Source of the DNA: Vallitaleaceae bacterium 9-2
Lineage (GTDB): Bacteria > Bacillota > Clostridia > Lachnospirales > Vallitaleaceae
DNA length: 64,000 nucleotides
Reading direction: 5' to 3'
Assembly (NCBI GenBank): GCA_038396585.1
Contig: CP121691.1
Coordinates: 2,046,001-2,110,000, forward strand
The first letter of the stretch is position 1. Each line of letters opens with the position of its first letter. Shown piece by piece: positions 44,200 to 53,016 of this stretch. The translations under genes were made by a program, and so were the position numbers. The notes under the pieces are model-generated. The model was not told the DNA's origin. It searched no databases and saw nothing but the letters and a program-made list of their open reading frames with translations.

Positions 44200-44220
44200 T
44201 AAAATTACATAATCTTATTT
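44185..44220. terminator. Terminator shared by the nucleoid protein gene and dinB
   Basis: AATAAGATTATGTAAT (44185-44200) pairs with ATTACATAATCTTATT (about 44204-44219) around three bases. Both convergent stop codons lie within it. Confidence 0.8.
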
Positions 44221-45405
44221 TATCTTTCCATGTTTGCGGTTCAGTATGGAACCACGATAAATCTTATCATATCCAAATTGATTACGCACTCGGTCCACCA
44301 TTTGGTCTACTTTGTCAGAGGTTTGCTCAACAGGCTCAAACAGGGATAATTGTCTATCCTCCTCCGCTTTAAAGTTTGAAACAGAAATCCCCAATAAACG
44401 GATGGGTTTCTTGGATTTATTCTTTAAATATAGGTCAAATGCCACCGCAAAAATTTGATTGGTAATATCTGTCACTTGATCAATACTCATACTTCGTGTA
44501 ATGACTTTAAAATCATTGTACTTAATCTTTAATTGAATTGTTCGACCTTTCAGCATTTTTTTACGAAGCCGATAGCCGACAGTATCTGCTAGAACCAAAA
44601 GTTCTTGTTTGACCTCTTCTTCTTCAGTCAAATCATGACTATAGGTAAGTTCATTGCCAACACTTTGAACATTGGATGTATTGCCAGGGTCTAATGTGGC
44701 GCTAGCGCGTCCGTTAGCTGAGCCTTGCATAGACACTGCATGACGCTCCCCAAAATTATCTTGGAGCATCACTAAGGTTGCCTGTGCCAATTCTCCAATC
44801 GTCTTAATGCCTAGTTGATGCAATTTTACCTCAGTCTTTTTTCCGATTCCATAGAGCTTGCCTACAGGCATCGGCCACATTTTTTCTTGTATTTCATAGG
44901 GATATAACGTTGTAATGCCCATGGGTTTTTTCATATCAGAAGCCATTTTAGCCAAAAGCTTATTTGTGGAAATTCCTACTGAGCACCCTAAGTCAAGCTC
45001 TGTGCTAATGTGTTGCTGTATCTTTAAAGCAATCTCTTCTGGTTTTCCAAAAAGATGTTCTGAACCTGTCATGTCTAAAAAAGCTTCATCAATCGATAGT
45101 TGCTCTTTTAGAGGCGTGTACTGATCAAAAATGTCCATCACCTGCTGACTCATTGAAGCATATAACCCATATGTTGAGCGAACGGCAATAACTGTTGGCA
45201 GACATTGTTTAGCCTGATAAATCGGCATTGTTGTTTTTATTCCATATGCCTTTGCTTCATAACTTGCCGCTAACACAATACCACTACGTCTATCGGGGTC
45301 TCCCACAACAATTATAGGTTGTCCTTTTAGCTCAGGATGAACGACCTGTTCACATGATGCAAAAAAAGAATTCATATCAATATGAAGGATTAAACGTTCT
45401 TGCAC
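44215..45405 (-). CDS. dinB: DNA polymerase IV
   Basis: This 396-residue Y-family polymerase copies past damaged bases. The palm motifs are intact: LHIDMNSFFASCEQV with the first metal aspartate, and LSIDEAFLDMTGSE with the catalytic Asp-Glu pair. The helix-hairpin-helix KLYGIGKKTEVKLHQLGI and the little-finger domain follow. Near the C-terminus LSLFEP resembles a clamp-binding QLxLF-type motif. The ATG at 45405 is near an AGGAGG site. No SOS box is obvious. Confidence 0.95.
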   Translation of the reverse strand: MQERLILHIDMNSFFASCEQVVHPELKGQPIIVVGDPDRRSGIVLAASYEAKAYGIKTTMPIYQAKQCLPTVIAVRSTYGLYASMSQQVMDIFDQYTPLKEQLSIDEAFLDMTGSEHLFGKPEEIALKIQQHISTELDLGCSVGISTNKLLAKMASDMKKPMGITTLYPYEIQEKMWPMPVGKLYGIGKKTEVKLHQLGIKTIGELAQATLVMLQDNFGERHAVSMQGSANGRASATLDPGNTSNVQSVGNELTYSHDLTEEEEVKQELLVLADTVGYRLRKKMLKGRTIQLKIKYNDFKVITRSMSIDQVTDITNQIFAVAFDLYLKNKSKKPIRLLGISVSNFKAEEDRQLSLFEPVEQTSDKVDQMVDRVRNQFGYDKIYRGSILNRKHGKIK

Positions 45406-45455
45406 AATATTGTCCTCCTACGTGTAATACTAACTATTATATCAAATTTTTTGAT

Positions 45456-45484
45456 TTGACACTACAATTTCTGTATGATATAAT
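45456..45484 (+). promoter_or_regulatory. Consensus-quality promoter of the rubredoxin-like gene
   Basis: TTGACA (45456-45461) and TATAAT (45479-45484) are 17 bases apart, with TG before the -10 box. Both hexamers match consensus perfectly, so high expression or repression by an operator is expected. Confidence 0.88.
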
Positions 45485-45492
45485 TTACTTGA

Positions 45493-45519
45493 TTATTAAA
45501 TAATAATAGTTATTAAATA
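45493..45519 (+). repeat. Direct repeat of TTATTAAATA in the leader
   Basis: TTATTAAATA occurs at 45493-45502 and 45510-45519, 17 bases apart, just after the start of transcription and before the AGGAGG site. It is AT rich and could be an operator, but no regulator can be named. Confidence 0.4.
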
Positions 45520-45531
45520 GGAGGTAACGCA

Positions 45532-45864
45532 ATGAGTTTATGGAAATGTACACAATGTGGTTTTATTAACGAAGGAGAAACAGCTCCGGTAGAATGTCCA
45601 AAATGTGGTGCACCACAAGAAAAGTTCGTAGCATTAGATGAGGAAGCTGCAAAAAAAATATACGACGCAGATCGTACAAATGATATACACACAGAGATTA
45701 TTAATTTATCTGCAGCAATCATCGATTTAGCTCATGAAGGTGTTGAACTTGATTTGGATCCAGGCTGTGTTAGTGATTTTAAAAAAGCCATTGATGATGC
45801 TTGGGTTATCAAGCAACGTTCAAAAGCCGAAATCGCTATTCATGCAAGCAAAAGCAAGTGGTAA
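45532..45864 (+). CDS. Rubredoxin-like protein with helical tail
   Basis: This 110-residue protein begins with a rubredoxin/rubrerythrin-type metal-binding module: CTQCGF and CPKCGAP with about 15 residues between, enough to bind one iron or zinc by four cysteines. The rest (about 35-110) is helical and acidic, with no di-iron motifs of rubrerythrin, so the function is not electron transfer to peroxide by the usual route. It is preceded by a consensus promoter and AGGAGG, which suggests an abundant protein. The role is unknown; a small redox or metal-binding protein fits best. Confidence 0.78.
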   Translation: MSLWKCTQCGFINEGETAPVECPKCGAPQEKFVALDEEAAKKIYDADRTNDIHTEIINLSAAIIDLAHEGVELDLDPGCVSDFKKAIDDAWVIKQRSKAEIAIHASKSKW

Positions 45865-45885
45865 AATTCGATTAACGTACTTATT

Positions 45886-45919
45886 AAAAAGCAAATGCTT
45901 AAATGCATTTGCTTTTTTT
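45886..45919 (+). terminator. Terminator after the rubredoxin-like gene
   Basis: AAAAAGCAAATGC (45886-45898) pairs with GCATTTGCTTTTT (45905-45917), followed by more T. Confidence 0.88.
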
Positions 45920-45972
45920 ACTTGACGTAACGGCTGTTCCTGTTTAGAATGTGATTAGGTAGGTGAATGAAT

Positions 45973-46443
45973 ATGAAAACCATTGTGCTTTATACTACAC
46001 GACATGGTAGCACTGAAACAATCGCAAAGAACATCGCTTCACAACTTCAAGCAGATCGATGTAATATTTTAAAAGATACCATTCCGGATTTAAAAAGCTA
46101 TGAAGCTGTTATTATTGGTGCTCCTATATACCTTGGATCAATTAATCCAAAAATGACGGCACTCATCGAAGAAAACACATCATTGCTTTTAACCAAAAAA
46201 TTAGGTCTTTTTCTTGTTTGCCTTATGGACGAAGAACTTGCCGCAGAACAATTTAATGTAGCTTATGGAAATGAACTGTTGTCGCATTCAAGCGCCGACG
46301 GATTTTTCGGTGGGAAGATGCCACAAAATCTGCTAAACCCAATCGAAAAAATGATTACCCATGTTGCATTTCGCCATAAACCCATACATGAAGACATCCT
46401 TGCCACTGAGGTCGAAAAATTTATCGACATCTTTAAAGCTTAA
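45973..46443 (+). CDS. Flavodoxin-domain protein
   Basis: This protein of about 156 residues is a flavodoxin-like flavoprotein. The phosphate-binding loop is YTTRHGSTETIAKNIA, and AVIIGAPIYLGSINPKM is the flavin-contacting loop. The layout resembles the flavodoxin-like domain of protoporphyrinogen oxidase HemG-type proteins, but no haem gene is nearby. The ATG at 45967 is also possible; I favour 45973 because the AGGTGA site then has normal spacing. It lies between two terminators and so forms a single-gene unit. Confidence 0.85.
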   Translation: MKTIVLYTTRHGSTETIAKNIASQLQADRCNILKDTIPDLKSYEAVIIGAPIYLGSINPKMTALIEENTSLLLTKKLGLFLVCLMDEELAAEQFNVAYGNELLSHSSADGFFGGKMPQNLLNPIEKMITHVAFRHKPIHEDILATEVEKFIDIFKA

Positions 46444-46451
46444 AACATTGT

Positions 46452-46482
46452 AAAAGGTTGAGTATAAACTCAACCTTTTTTA
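46452..46482. terminator. Bidirectional terminator after the flavodoxin gene
   Basis: AAAAGGTTGAGT (46452-46463) pairs with ACTCAACCTTTT (46468-46479), followed by T. The stop codon of the convergent gene (46470-46472) lies in the right arm. Confidence 0.82.
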
Positions 46483-46784
46483 TCTTCTAACAAATCTGTC
46501 AATATCCCTGTCCGATCATATAATATTCGGCAAAAAGCATGTGTCATGTCATCCGTCTTTACCCATTCACTAAATTCATGATCTGTTCTCCAACGAATAT
46601 GAACAACAAAGTCTCCAATTTGTGATATTGTCGATATATTTCCCGTCTCTTTACTAATGACACACAAATTCACTGTTTTTTCTTGACATTGAATTGTTTC
46701 TATAGTCTTGCAATTATGTAAAATGCCAATTACATGCGAATTTTTCACTAGATCATTGCATACTGCATTAATCACGTCGTTCAT
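46470..46784 (-). CDS. Hypothetical cytoplasmic protein
   Basis: I start this at the ATG at 46784, seven bases after GGGAG; the ATG two codons earlier abuts the ribosome site. The 104-residue product has no signal or membrane segment and a mixed alpha-beta look (VNLCVISKETGNIS, FVVHIRWRTDHEFSEW). I do not recognise a family. It is a single gene upstream of and divergent from the CoA-disulfide reductase fusion. Confidence 0.6.
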   Translation of the reverse strand: MNDVINAVCNDLVKNSHVIGILHNCKTIETIQCQEKTVNLCVISKETGNISTISQIGDFVVHIRWRTDHEFSEWVKTDDMTHAFCRILYDRTGILTDLLEDKKG

Positions 46785-46887
46785 TTGCATCTCCCATCCT
46801 TATTAATCCCCACGAATAAGTACCCTACCATTTTATCATATTTTGAGTACTTATGCACTAATTCTTATATCAAAATCTATTTTTTTA

Positions 46888-46916
46888 TTGACATCTATGT
46901 AAAAACAATGTATTAT
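46888..46916 (+). promoter_or_regulatory. Promoter of the CoA-disulfide reductase fusion gene
   Basis: TTGACA (46888-46893) and TATTAT (46911-46916) are 17 bases apart, giving a leader of about 80 bases before the start at 47003. Confidence 0.75.
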
Positions 46917-47002
46917 TTATATATGTTTATTTGAATATATTGTTAAATAGATTTATGCACTACAAGGTTAAGAATTTGTCAATCTAAGAAAAGAGGTATG
47001 TT

Positions 47003-49486
47003 ATGTCAAAAAAAGTTCTTATTGTCGGCGGCGTTGCTGGCGGTGCTTCCACAGCAGCTCGATTACGAAGACTCGATGAAAATGTTGAAATCATCCTTTT
47101 TGAGCGAAGCCCTTATATTTCCTTCGCCAATTGCGGCCTTCCCTATTACATCGGTGGCACAATTAAGGAACGGGAATCTCTTCTTGTTCAAACTCCTGAA
47201 GCAATGAAAGCCAGGTTTAATATTGATATACGTGTTGAAAATGAAGTTATTGATATCAACCCCACCCAAAAAACCGTAACGGTTCTTGATATTAAGACGT
47301 CAACCAAATACGAAGAATCCTATGATGAACTTGTTCTCTCACCAGGCTCTACACCTATAAAGCCCCCTATTCCAGGGATTGAGAGCAGCAATATTTTTTC
47401 GCTGTGGAATATTCCAGATACTGACCGCATTAAACATTTTGTTACGGAACATAATGTAAAAACAGCGACAGTTGTCGGCGGCGGCTTTATTGGCATCGAA
47501 ATGGTTGAAAACCTTCACGAGCTTGGCATAGAAGTCAATCTTGTCGAAATGCTTGACCAAGTTATGGCTCCTCTTGACTATGAGATGGCTCAAATTGTTC
47601 ATAGCCATTTATCTACTCAAGGCGTACATCTGTATCTTAAAAATGGTGTCAAAGAATTCAAGTATGAACAAGGTGTCACACATGTTAAGCTTCAAGATGG
47701 AACAAGTCTCGCTTCGGATATGGTCATTTTAAGTATTGGTATTTCCCCCAACGGTGAATTAGCCAAATCTGCCGGTTTGACTACGAATGCTCGTGGCGGT
47801 ATTGTCGTTGATGAATACTTACGAACTTCCGATCCCAATATTTATGCTTTAGGTGATGTAATTGAAGTTGTTGACTACATGACCAAAGATAAAACAATGG
47901 TCCCTTTGGCAGGTCCTGCGAATAAGCAAGGGCGTATTGTTGCCAACAATATATGCAAACGACAAAGCACATATGAAGGTAGTCAAGGCACCAGCGTCGC
48001 CAAAATATTTGACCTTACCGTAGCTAATACCGGTCTTAATGAAAAAGCACTGAATAAGATGGGTAAAGTTTATGGCAAAGATTACTTTGTTACTATTATT
48101 CAACCAAAATCCCATGCAGGTTATTATCCTGGCGCGTTTCCGATGACACTCAAAGTGATTTTTGACACTTCCGGCAAAGTACTTGGTGCACAAAACATTG
48201 GTGTTGAAGGTATAGAAAAACGCATCGATGTCATTGCAACTTCGCTACGCTTTGATGGGACAATATATGACCTTCAGCGACTGGAGCTTGCCTATGCTCC
48301 TCCCTATTCTTCTGCAAAAGATCCTGTCAATATGGCTGGTTTTGCTGCTGAAAACATCCTAAAAAAAGATCAAGAGGTTGTCTTATGGCGTGATATCGAT
48401 ACTTTTGATAAAGAGACCACTCTTATCGTTGATGTACGTGAAGACATTGAAGTCGAGCTTGGAAAAATTGACGGTGCAGTGCATATCCCAGTTAATGATC
48501 TTCGAGATCGTATTGACGAACTACCAAAAGACAAAACTATTGTTATCTATTGTGCGGTTGGAATTCGTGGCTATATTGCTACAAGAATCTTAAAGCAACA
48601 TGGATTAGATGCTAAAAATTTAATCGGAGGATATAACCTGTACAAGTACTTCCAAAAAGATTATACCCATCCAAATTGCATTATCGAAGACAAAAAACAT
48701 GTTTTGTCTGAAGATGGAACGCCAGAAACCGCGATTAACTTTGTCCCCTCAAGTAACTTAGCCTCAGCCATTGTACTTGATGCATGTGGCCTTCAATGTC
48801 CTGGCCCTATTATGAAGGTGAATCAAAAAGTCAAAGAGGTCAATGATGGGGATATTATCAAAGTATCGGCAACGGATTCCGGATTCCCTGTTGATGCTCA
48901 GGCTTGGTGCAAAAAAACGGGAAACAGTTTTATTAAAACCGTCAAAGAAGACAAGACCTATGTTGTCTATATCCAAAAAGGCTCTTCACAAATTCAAGCC
49001 AAAGAGACTAAAGCACTAAACGCAAGTACCATGGTTGTCTTTAGCGGCGATTTGGATAAAGCTATTGCATCCATGATTATTGCAAATGGTGCAGCCGCAA
49101 TGGGAAAAGACGTGACATTATTTTTTACCTTCTGGGGACTAAATATTTTACGGAAACCCGAAAAACAAAAAGTATCTAAAGGGCTTATTGAAAAAATGTT
49201 CGGTATGATGATGCCTCGTGGTGTACATAAACTTAAGCTATCTAAAATGAACATGGGTGGTTTAGGCACCAAGATGATGCATGGGGTCATGAAAGCCAAA
49301 AATGTAAATACTGTCGAAGATTTGATTCAATCCGCAATGGATGCAGGTGTTAAGTTCGTGGCATGTACAATGTCTATGGATATTATGGGAATTACCAAAG
49401 AAGAACTTCTTGATGGCGTTGAGTATGGCGGTGTTGCTGCATACCTTGGAGCCGCAGAAGATTCCAATCACAACCTGTTCATCTAA
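47003..49486 (+). CDS. CoA-disulfide reductase-like/rhodanese/TusA/DsrE fusion protein
   Basis: This 827-residue protein joins four sulfur-handling modules. Residues 1 to about 450 are an FAD/NAD(P)H disulfide reductase of the CoADR type, with the redox Cys44 in FANCGLPYYIGG. About 460-555 is a rhodanese domain with its cysteine near 517 in IVIYCAVGIRG. About 585-660 is a TusA domain with LDACGLQCPGP near 595. From about 675 to the end is a DsrE-like domain with a cysteine in FVACTMSMDIMG. The order suggests that persulfide sulfur is passed between modules and reduced by NAD(P)H. GAGGT precedes the ATG. Confidence 0.92.
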   Translation: MSKKVLIVGGVAGGASTAARLRRLDENVEIILFERSPYISFANCGLPYYIGGTIKERESLLVQTPEAMKARFNIDIRVENEVIDINPTQKTVTVLDIKTSTKYEESYDELVLSPGSTPIKPPIPGIESSNIFSLWNIPDTDRIKHFVTEHNVKTATVVGGGFIGIEMVENLHELGIEVNLVEMLDQVMAPLDYEMAQIVHSHLSTQGVHLYLKNGVKEFKYEQGVTHVKLQDGTSLASDMVILSIGISPNGELAKSAGLTTNARGGIVVDEYLRTSDPNIYALGDVIEVVDYMTKDKTMVPLAGPANKQGRIVANNICKRQSTYEGSQGTSVAKIFDLTVANTGLNEKALNKMGKVYGKDYFVTIIQPKSHAGYYPGAFPMTLKVIFDTSGKVLGAQNIGVEGIEKRIDVIATSLRFDGTIYDLQRLELAYAPPYSSAKDPVNMAGFAAENILKKDQEVVLWRDIDTFDKETTLIVDVREDIEVELGKIDGAVHIPVNDLRDRIDELPKDKTIVIYCAVGIRGYIATRILKQHGLDAKNLIGGYNLYKYFQKDYTHPNCIIEDKKHVLSEDGTPETAINFVPSSNLASAIVLDACGLQCPGPIMKVNQKVKEVNDGDIIKVSATDSGFPVDAQAWCKKTGNSFIKTVKEDKTYVVYIQKGSSQIQAKETKALNASTMVVFSGDLDKAIASMIIANGAAAMGKDVTLFFTFWGLNILRKPEKQKVSKGLIEKMFGMMMPRGVHKLKLSKMNMGGLGTKMMHGVMKAKNVNTVEDLIQSAMDAGVKFVACTMSMDIMGITKEELLDGVEYGGVAAYLGAAEDSNHNLFI

Positions 49487-49514
49487 ATTTTTCTTATAAT
49501 TATTTGCAATAAAC

Positions 49515-49575
49515 TAATGACCCGATCTACAAAAGTTAGACTTAAAAAATCTAATTTTGCCAGGTCGGGTCATTA
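49515..49575. terminator. Long imperfect hairpin between convergent genes
   Basis: The arms 49515-49540 and 49550-49575 form a 26-position imperfect stem (11 perfect pairs at the base, several wobbles and mismatches) around a 9-base loop. The stop codon of the minus-strand gene forms its right end. A bidirectional terminator is likely. Confidence 0.6.
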
Positions 49576-50634
49576 ATATAGCTGTTTTTTATATCCCAAT
49601 ACAATCAGTTTAGAGACATTGGAATAATTTAAGACACCATCTGGTTGGTTGTTGGCTTTTAAAAATAAATCATTCACTTGATTATGTACTCTTTCCGCTT
49701 GAGGCTTTCGGTGTTGTTCCCAAAAATCACTACGCGCCTTAAGGTCTTTGAGAACTGCCGGGCTAATCGAACTATATAAATCTCTATACGCTTTTGCATC
49801 CGTTTTATATAAGGAATTGCCCACATAGGACATGCCTGACAAATAGGCTGAATATCTAAAGAGCTTTTCCTCATGCTGTGACGCTGCCAAAAATCCGATA
49901 AAATTTGCATCATCTTCACTTGCAAACCCTTGCTGATGTGCCATCTCATGACTCGCAACAAAAGGAAGCGATGTTATATGGGGCATAATATTAATTGTCG
50001 GTTCTGAAAACACATATAAATACACACCTGAATAGCCACTTTGACTAAAAAACTTTGAGACAGATAGTGGCTTTACCCGCGCTTGACGCTCAACTATAAA
50101 TGAATAGGACTGAGATAGAGCCGTGTATCCTTCATCTGTTATGTTCATAATCGTTTTACGATCAAGTATATCCTCTTCACCCATATCTTCTTTTGTCTGA
50201 TTTGCCTGGGTAATTAACCATTGATAGGTATTTTCCAAGTCTACTTGCGTTATACTTTGCGCATTAAATTCAAAAAGCGTCTCTATATTCAATCGATAAT
50301 TATTTAGTCCCCAAAGCATCAAAAACATTGTCACATTAACGCTGACAATGACAACCACATTCAAAAAAAAGGATAAACTTTTTTTTCGTTGACGCCTCAG
50401 ACCATAACCAATCCCCAAAACTAAAAAAATAATGGTTATACTGCCTATAATTAAAAAATACAGCTCAGACAAGCTAAAGGGAAACCATCGAGAGATTAAA
50501 GCTAATTGATTTGTGATGGCCACATATATACCTCTAGAATAAATCCGTTCTATCTGTTCAGGCCAAAGATGTCCTACAAAAAGCATTCCTCCACAAGCAA
50601 AGGTGTTGACAATAATCCAAGCCCATCGTTTCAT
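49573..50634 (-). CDS. DUF3810-like membrane protein with zinc-protease-like motif
   Basis: This 353-residue protein has three N-terminal membrane helices: IIVNTFACGGMLFVGHLWP, LYFLIIGSITIIFLVLGIG and one around LNVVVIVSVNVTMFLMLW. A large outside domain of about 230 residues follows. It contains FVASHEMAHQQGFASEDDAN, a HExxH-like motif (HEMAH) with a downstream Glu, as in gluzincin-type peptidases. The overall layout fits the DUF3810 family. Protease activity is inference from the motif; the substrate is unknown. It is a single gene. Confidence 0.85.
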   Translation of the reverse strand: MKRWAWIIVNTFACGGMLFVGHLWPEQIERIYSRGIYVAITNQLALISRWFPFSLSELYFLIIGSITIIFLVLGIGYGLRRQRKKSLSFFLNVVVIVSVNVTMFLMLWGLNNYRLNIETLFEFNAQSITQVDLENTYQWLITQANQTKEDMGEEDILDRKTIMNITDEGYTALSQSYSFIVERQARVKPLSVSKFFSQSGYSGVYLYVFSEPTINIMPHITSLPFVASHEMAHQQGFASEDDANFIGFLAASQHEEKLFRYSAYLSGMSYVGNSLYKTDAKAYRDLYSSISPAVLKDLKARSDFWEQHRKPQAERVHNQVNDLFLKANNQPDGVLNYSNVSKLIVLGYKKQLY

Positions 50635-50778
50635 AGTAGCCTCCTGATATCTTAATATATTAAAAGAGTATGTCTAAACATTTAATTTTATCATAATCTT
50701 TTGTTAAAATCCACTTTTTTTAAAAATGGAGTGATAAAATTAAACTATGTAAATACTACATTGTTAGGAGGTGCTCCT

Positions 50779-51381
50779 ATGTCATTAAAAGTCCTTATGT
50801 ATCTTATTGTCACAACACAGCTAGCGACATTTATAGGCTATGATTTTGTTGACAGCATGATTGTTAAACATGAATTTATCCAAGAACCTATTCAAGAAAA
50901 TATCCCTTATGAATATATGATTTCCATCAACGGAAAAGATGGCAGCGTCGATTTAGAACTCCTTGCTGCATATGAGATTGTTGCACAAGTCAAAAGTATC
51001 AAGGATTACTCTGATGATTTTACCTCTCAAATTTCTCCAAGAGATTTTGCGTTGGCATGGGGAGATGTGAACATGCCTTCTATAGATAACTATGTCCATT
51101 ATCGTCAAAACGAGCGCTGGTACTATTTTACCGTTAGCTCCAAAGCTCCGGTTAGTGCAGAATATGTCGACTACTATAGCGCCAACACACATATTATTCC
51201 TGCAAATCCGACAATACTTGAAACCGTAAGATCAGTTCAAACAAATGATCGTATCACGATGAAAGGATATCTTGTAAATGCCTATTTTAAAAACGGGTAT
51301 TGGCAATCAAGCCTAACCCGTTCAGATACAGGTGACGGTTCATGTGAAATCATGTATGTCACCGATATAGTCATTCATTAA
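50779..51381 (+). CDS. Putative exported or anchored protein, unknown function
   Basis: I start this at the ATG at 50779, which sits at a perfect AGGAGGTG site, giving 200 residues; the open frame begins 78 bases earlier. The N-terminus is a short hydrophobic helix (SLKVLMYLIVTTQLATFIGY), a signal or anchor. The remainder is soluble, with several Tyr- and Asp-rich stretches (VEYVDYYSANTH-like region near 142). I do not recognise a family. Its stop overlaps that of sufU by 3 of 4 bases (TTAA), with no evident terminator between. Confidence 0.72.
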   Translation: MSLKVLMYLIVTTQLATFIGYDFVDSMIVKHEFIQEPIQENIPYEYMISINGKDGSVDLELLAAYEIVAQVKSIKDYSDDFTSQISPRDFALAWGDVNMPSIDNYVHYRQNERWYYFTVSSKAPVSAEYVDYYSANTHIIPANPTILETVRSVQTNDRITMKGYLVNAYFKNGYWQSSLTRSDTGDGSCEIMYVTDIVIH

Positions 51382-51809
51382 TCCAACGTATCAATGACAT
51401 TTTTTAGCGTATGCCATGCCAGTACAGCACACTTAACACGGGCAGGCATATGCTGTATATTAGATAACAGCGTAGCATCTTCAAGTAGTTGTTCGACTTC
51501 TTCTTGGGTTTTTTCATTTTTGATTAATTCTAAAAAAGCGTCCACCTTTTTTTTTGCCTCTTCAATCGTATTGCCTTTAATCAGGTCAATCATCATTGAC
51601 GTCGAAGCCATAGAAATCGCACATCCAGAACCTACAAATGCCGCTTCTTTGATAATTCCATTATCAATATTTAATTCAAGTTCAATATCGTCACCACAGT
51701 TAGGATTATGCCCATGTTCTAAATGGGTTTTTTTTGGTAACGGACCACGATTACTCGTGTTACGACTGTGCTCAATAATTAAGTCATTATAAATCATATC
51801 AAGACTCAT
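51378..51809 (-). CDS. sufU: Iron-sulfur cluster assembly protein SufU
   Basis: This 143-residue SufU protein receives persulfide sulfur from SufS. Its three conserved cysteines are in place: Cys38 in HNPNCGD, Cys63 in GSGCAIS and Cys127 in ARVKCAVL. The 18-21-residue insertion that separates SufU from IscU is present near 75-115. It is the last gene of the suf operon and overlaps sufS by 11 bases. Confidence 0.95.
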   Translation of the reverse strand: MSLDMIYNDLIIEHSRNTSNRGPLPKKTHLEHGHNPNCGDDIELELNIDNGIIKEAAFVGSGCAISMASTSMMIDLIKGNTIEEAKKKVDAFLELIKNEKTQEEVEQLLEDATLLSNIQHMPARVKCAVLAWHTLKNVIDTLD

Positions 51810-53016
51810 ATCCTAGCCACCTCCTTACACTTTTTAACGCCACAATCAATGCATCAATATCGTTGGTAGTGTTATATATCGAAAAACTTATTCGACACGT
51901 CCCACTAAGATTTAATCGCTTCATCAAAGGTTGAGCACAGTGATGGCCTGCGCGTATGGCTATATGGCTTTGGTCCAATATGCTTGCCACATCATGGGGA
52001 TGCACGTCCTTAACTACAAACGAGATAATAGGACCATATGCACTCTCACCGGTCTCCTTAAGCGGTTCGATACATTGAATAAAATCAAGTTTGCCAAGTT
52101 CAGTGAATGCATATTGTCTTAATTGTTGCATGTGTTCGATGCCTTCAGATGTGTGCGTCTTGTTGGATAGGATATATTCAATAGCTGAACCTAAACCAAT
52201 CACCCCATCAATATTTGGGGTTCCCGCTTCAAACTTGTTTGGCAATGGTGCAAACGTCGTCTCTTGTTCTGCAACATACTCAATCATATCTCCTCCAAAA
52301 CGCGGTGGTGCAAGTCGCGTTAGCCATTGATGCTTTCCATATAAAACGCCTATACCTGTCGGACCATATAGCTTATGCCCTGAAAATGCCAAAAAATCAA
52401 TATCCAGCGCATCCACATTTACTGGATAATGGGCCATATACTGAGCCGCATCTCCAACAACCAGCGCACCTACTGCATGCGCTTTTTTTATAATCTTAGA
52501 TATAGGTGGCATCAGCCCCACTGCATTTGACATTAGCGTTATCGCTACAATTTGGGTTTGATCATCAATAATATCTAATGCCTGTTCAGAAAAATCATAT
52601 AGATATTCTAAACGCATGTTCTTTTTTTTCGCCAACTGCTGCCAAGGAACCAAATTACTATGATGTTCAAAAATTGAAAGCACGATTTTTTTACCGGCTT
52701 CAAAATGCGATTCCGATTCAAAGGAACGCACGAGATGATTAATACTGTCTGTCGTTCCTTGTGTAAAAATAACCTCTTCCGGCATTTTTGCCCCAATCCA
52801 TGTTGCAACTTGCTTACGAATGGCTTCATATTTTTTCGTTGCTTCATAACTAAGCGCATAGGCACCTCGATGAATGTTCGCATGACTATAAGCACCATAG
52901 TTTTTCATGGCTTTAACCACTGTATATGGGCGTAAACTTGAGGCGGCAGAATCTAAGTAGATAAGTTCGGGTTTTTTTTCAAAAACCGGAAAATCTTGAT
53001 GATAGTTTTTATGCAT
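51799..53016 (-). CDS. sufS: Cysteine desulfurase SufS
   Basis: This 405-residue PLP enzyme removes sulfur from cysteine and passes it to SufU. The PLP lysine is Lys215 in AFSGHKLYGPTG and the sulfur-carrying cysteine is Cys360 in IRAGHHCAQPL, the group II arrangement with the short loop. LYLDSAASSLRP at the start is typical (reads IYLDSAASS here). Its start overlaps the end of sufD by 8 bases. Confidence 0.96.
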   Translation of the reverse strand: MHKNYHQDFPVFEKKPELIYLDSAASSLRPYTVVKAMKNYGAYSHANIHRGAYALSYEATKKYEAIRKQVATWIGAKMPEEVIFTQGTTDSINHLVRSFESESHFEAGKKIVLSIFEHHSNLVPWQQLAKKKNMRLEYLYDFSEQALDIIDDQTQIVAITLMSNAVGLMPPISKIIKKAHAVGALVVGDAAQYMAHYPVNVDALDIDFLAFSGHKLYGPTGIGVLYGKHQWLTRLAPPRFGGDMIEYVAEQETTFAPLPNKFEAGTPNIDGVIGLGSAIEYILSNKTHTSEGIEHMQQLRQYAFTELGKLDFIQCIEPLKETGESAYGPIISFVVKDVHPHDVASILDQSHIAIRAGHHCAQPLMKRLNLSGTCRISFSIYNTTNDIDALIVALKSVRRWLGYES

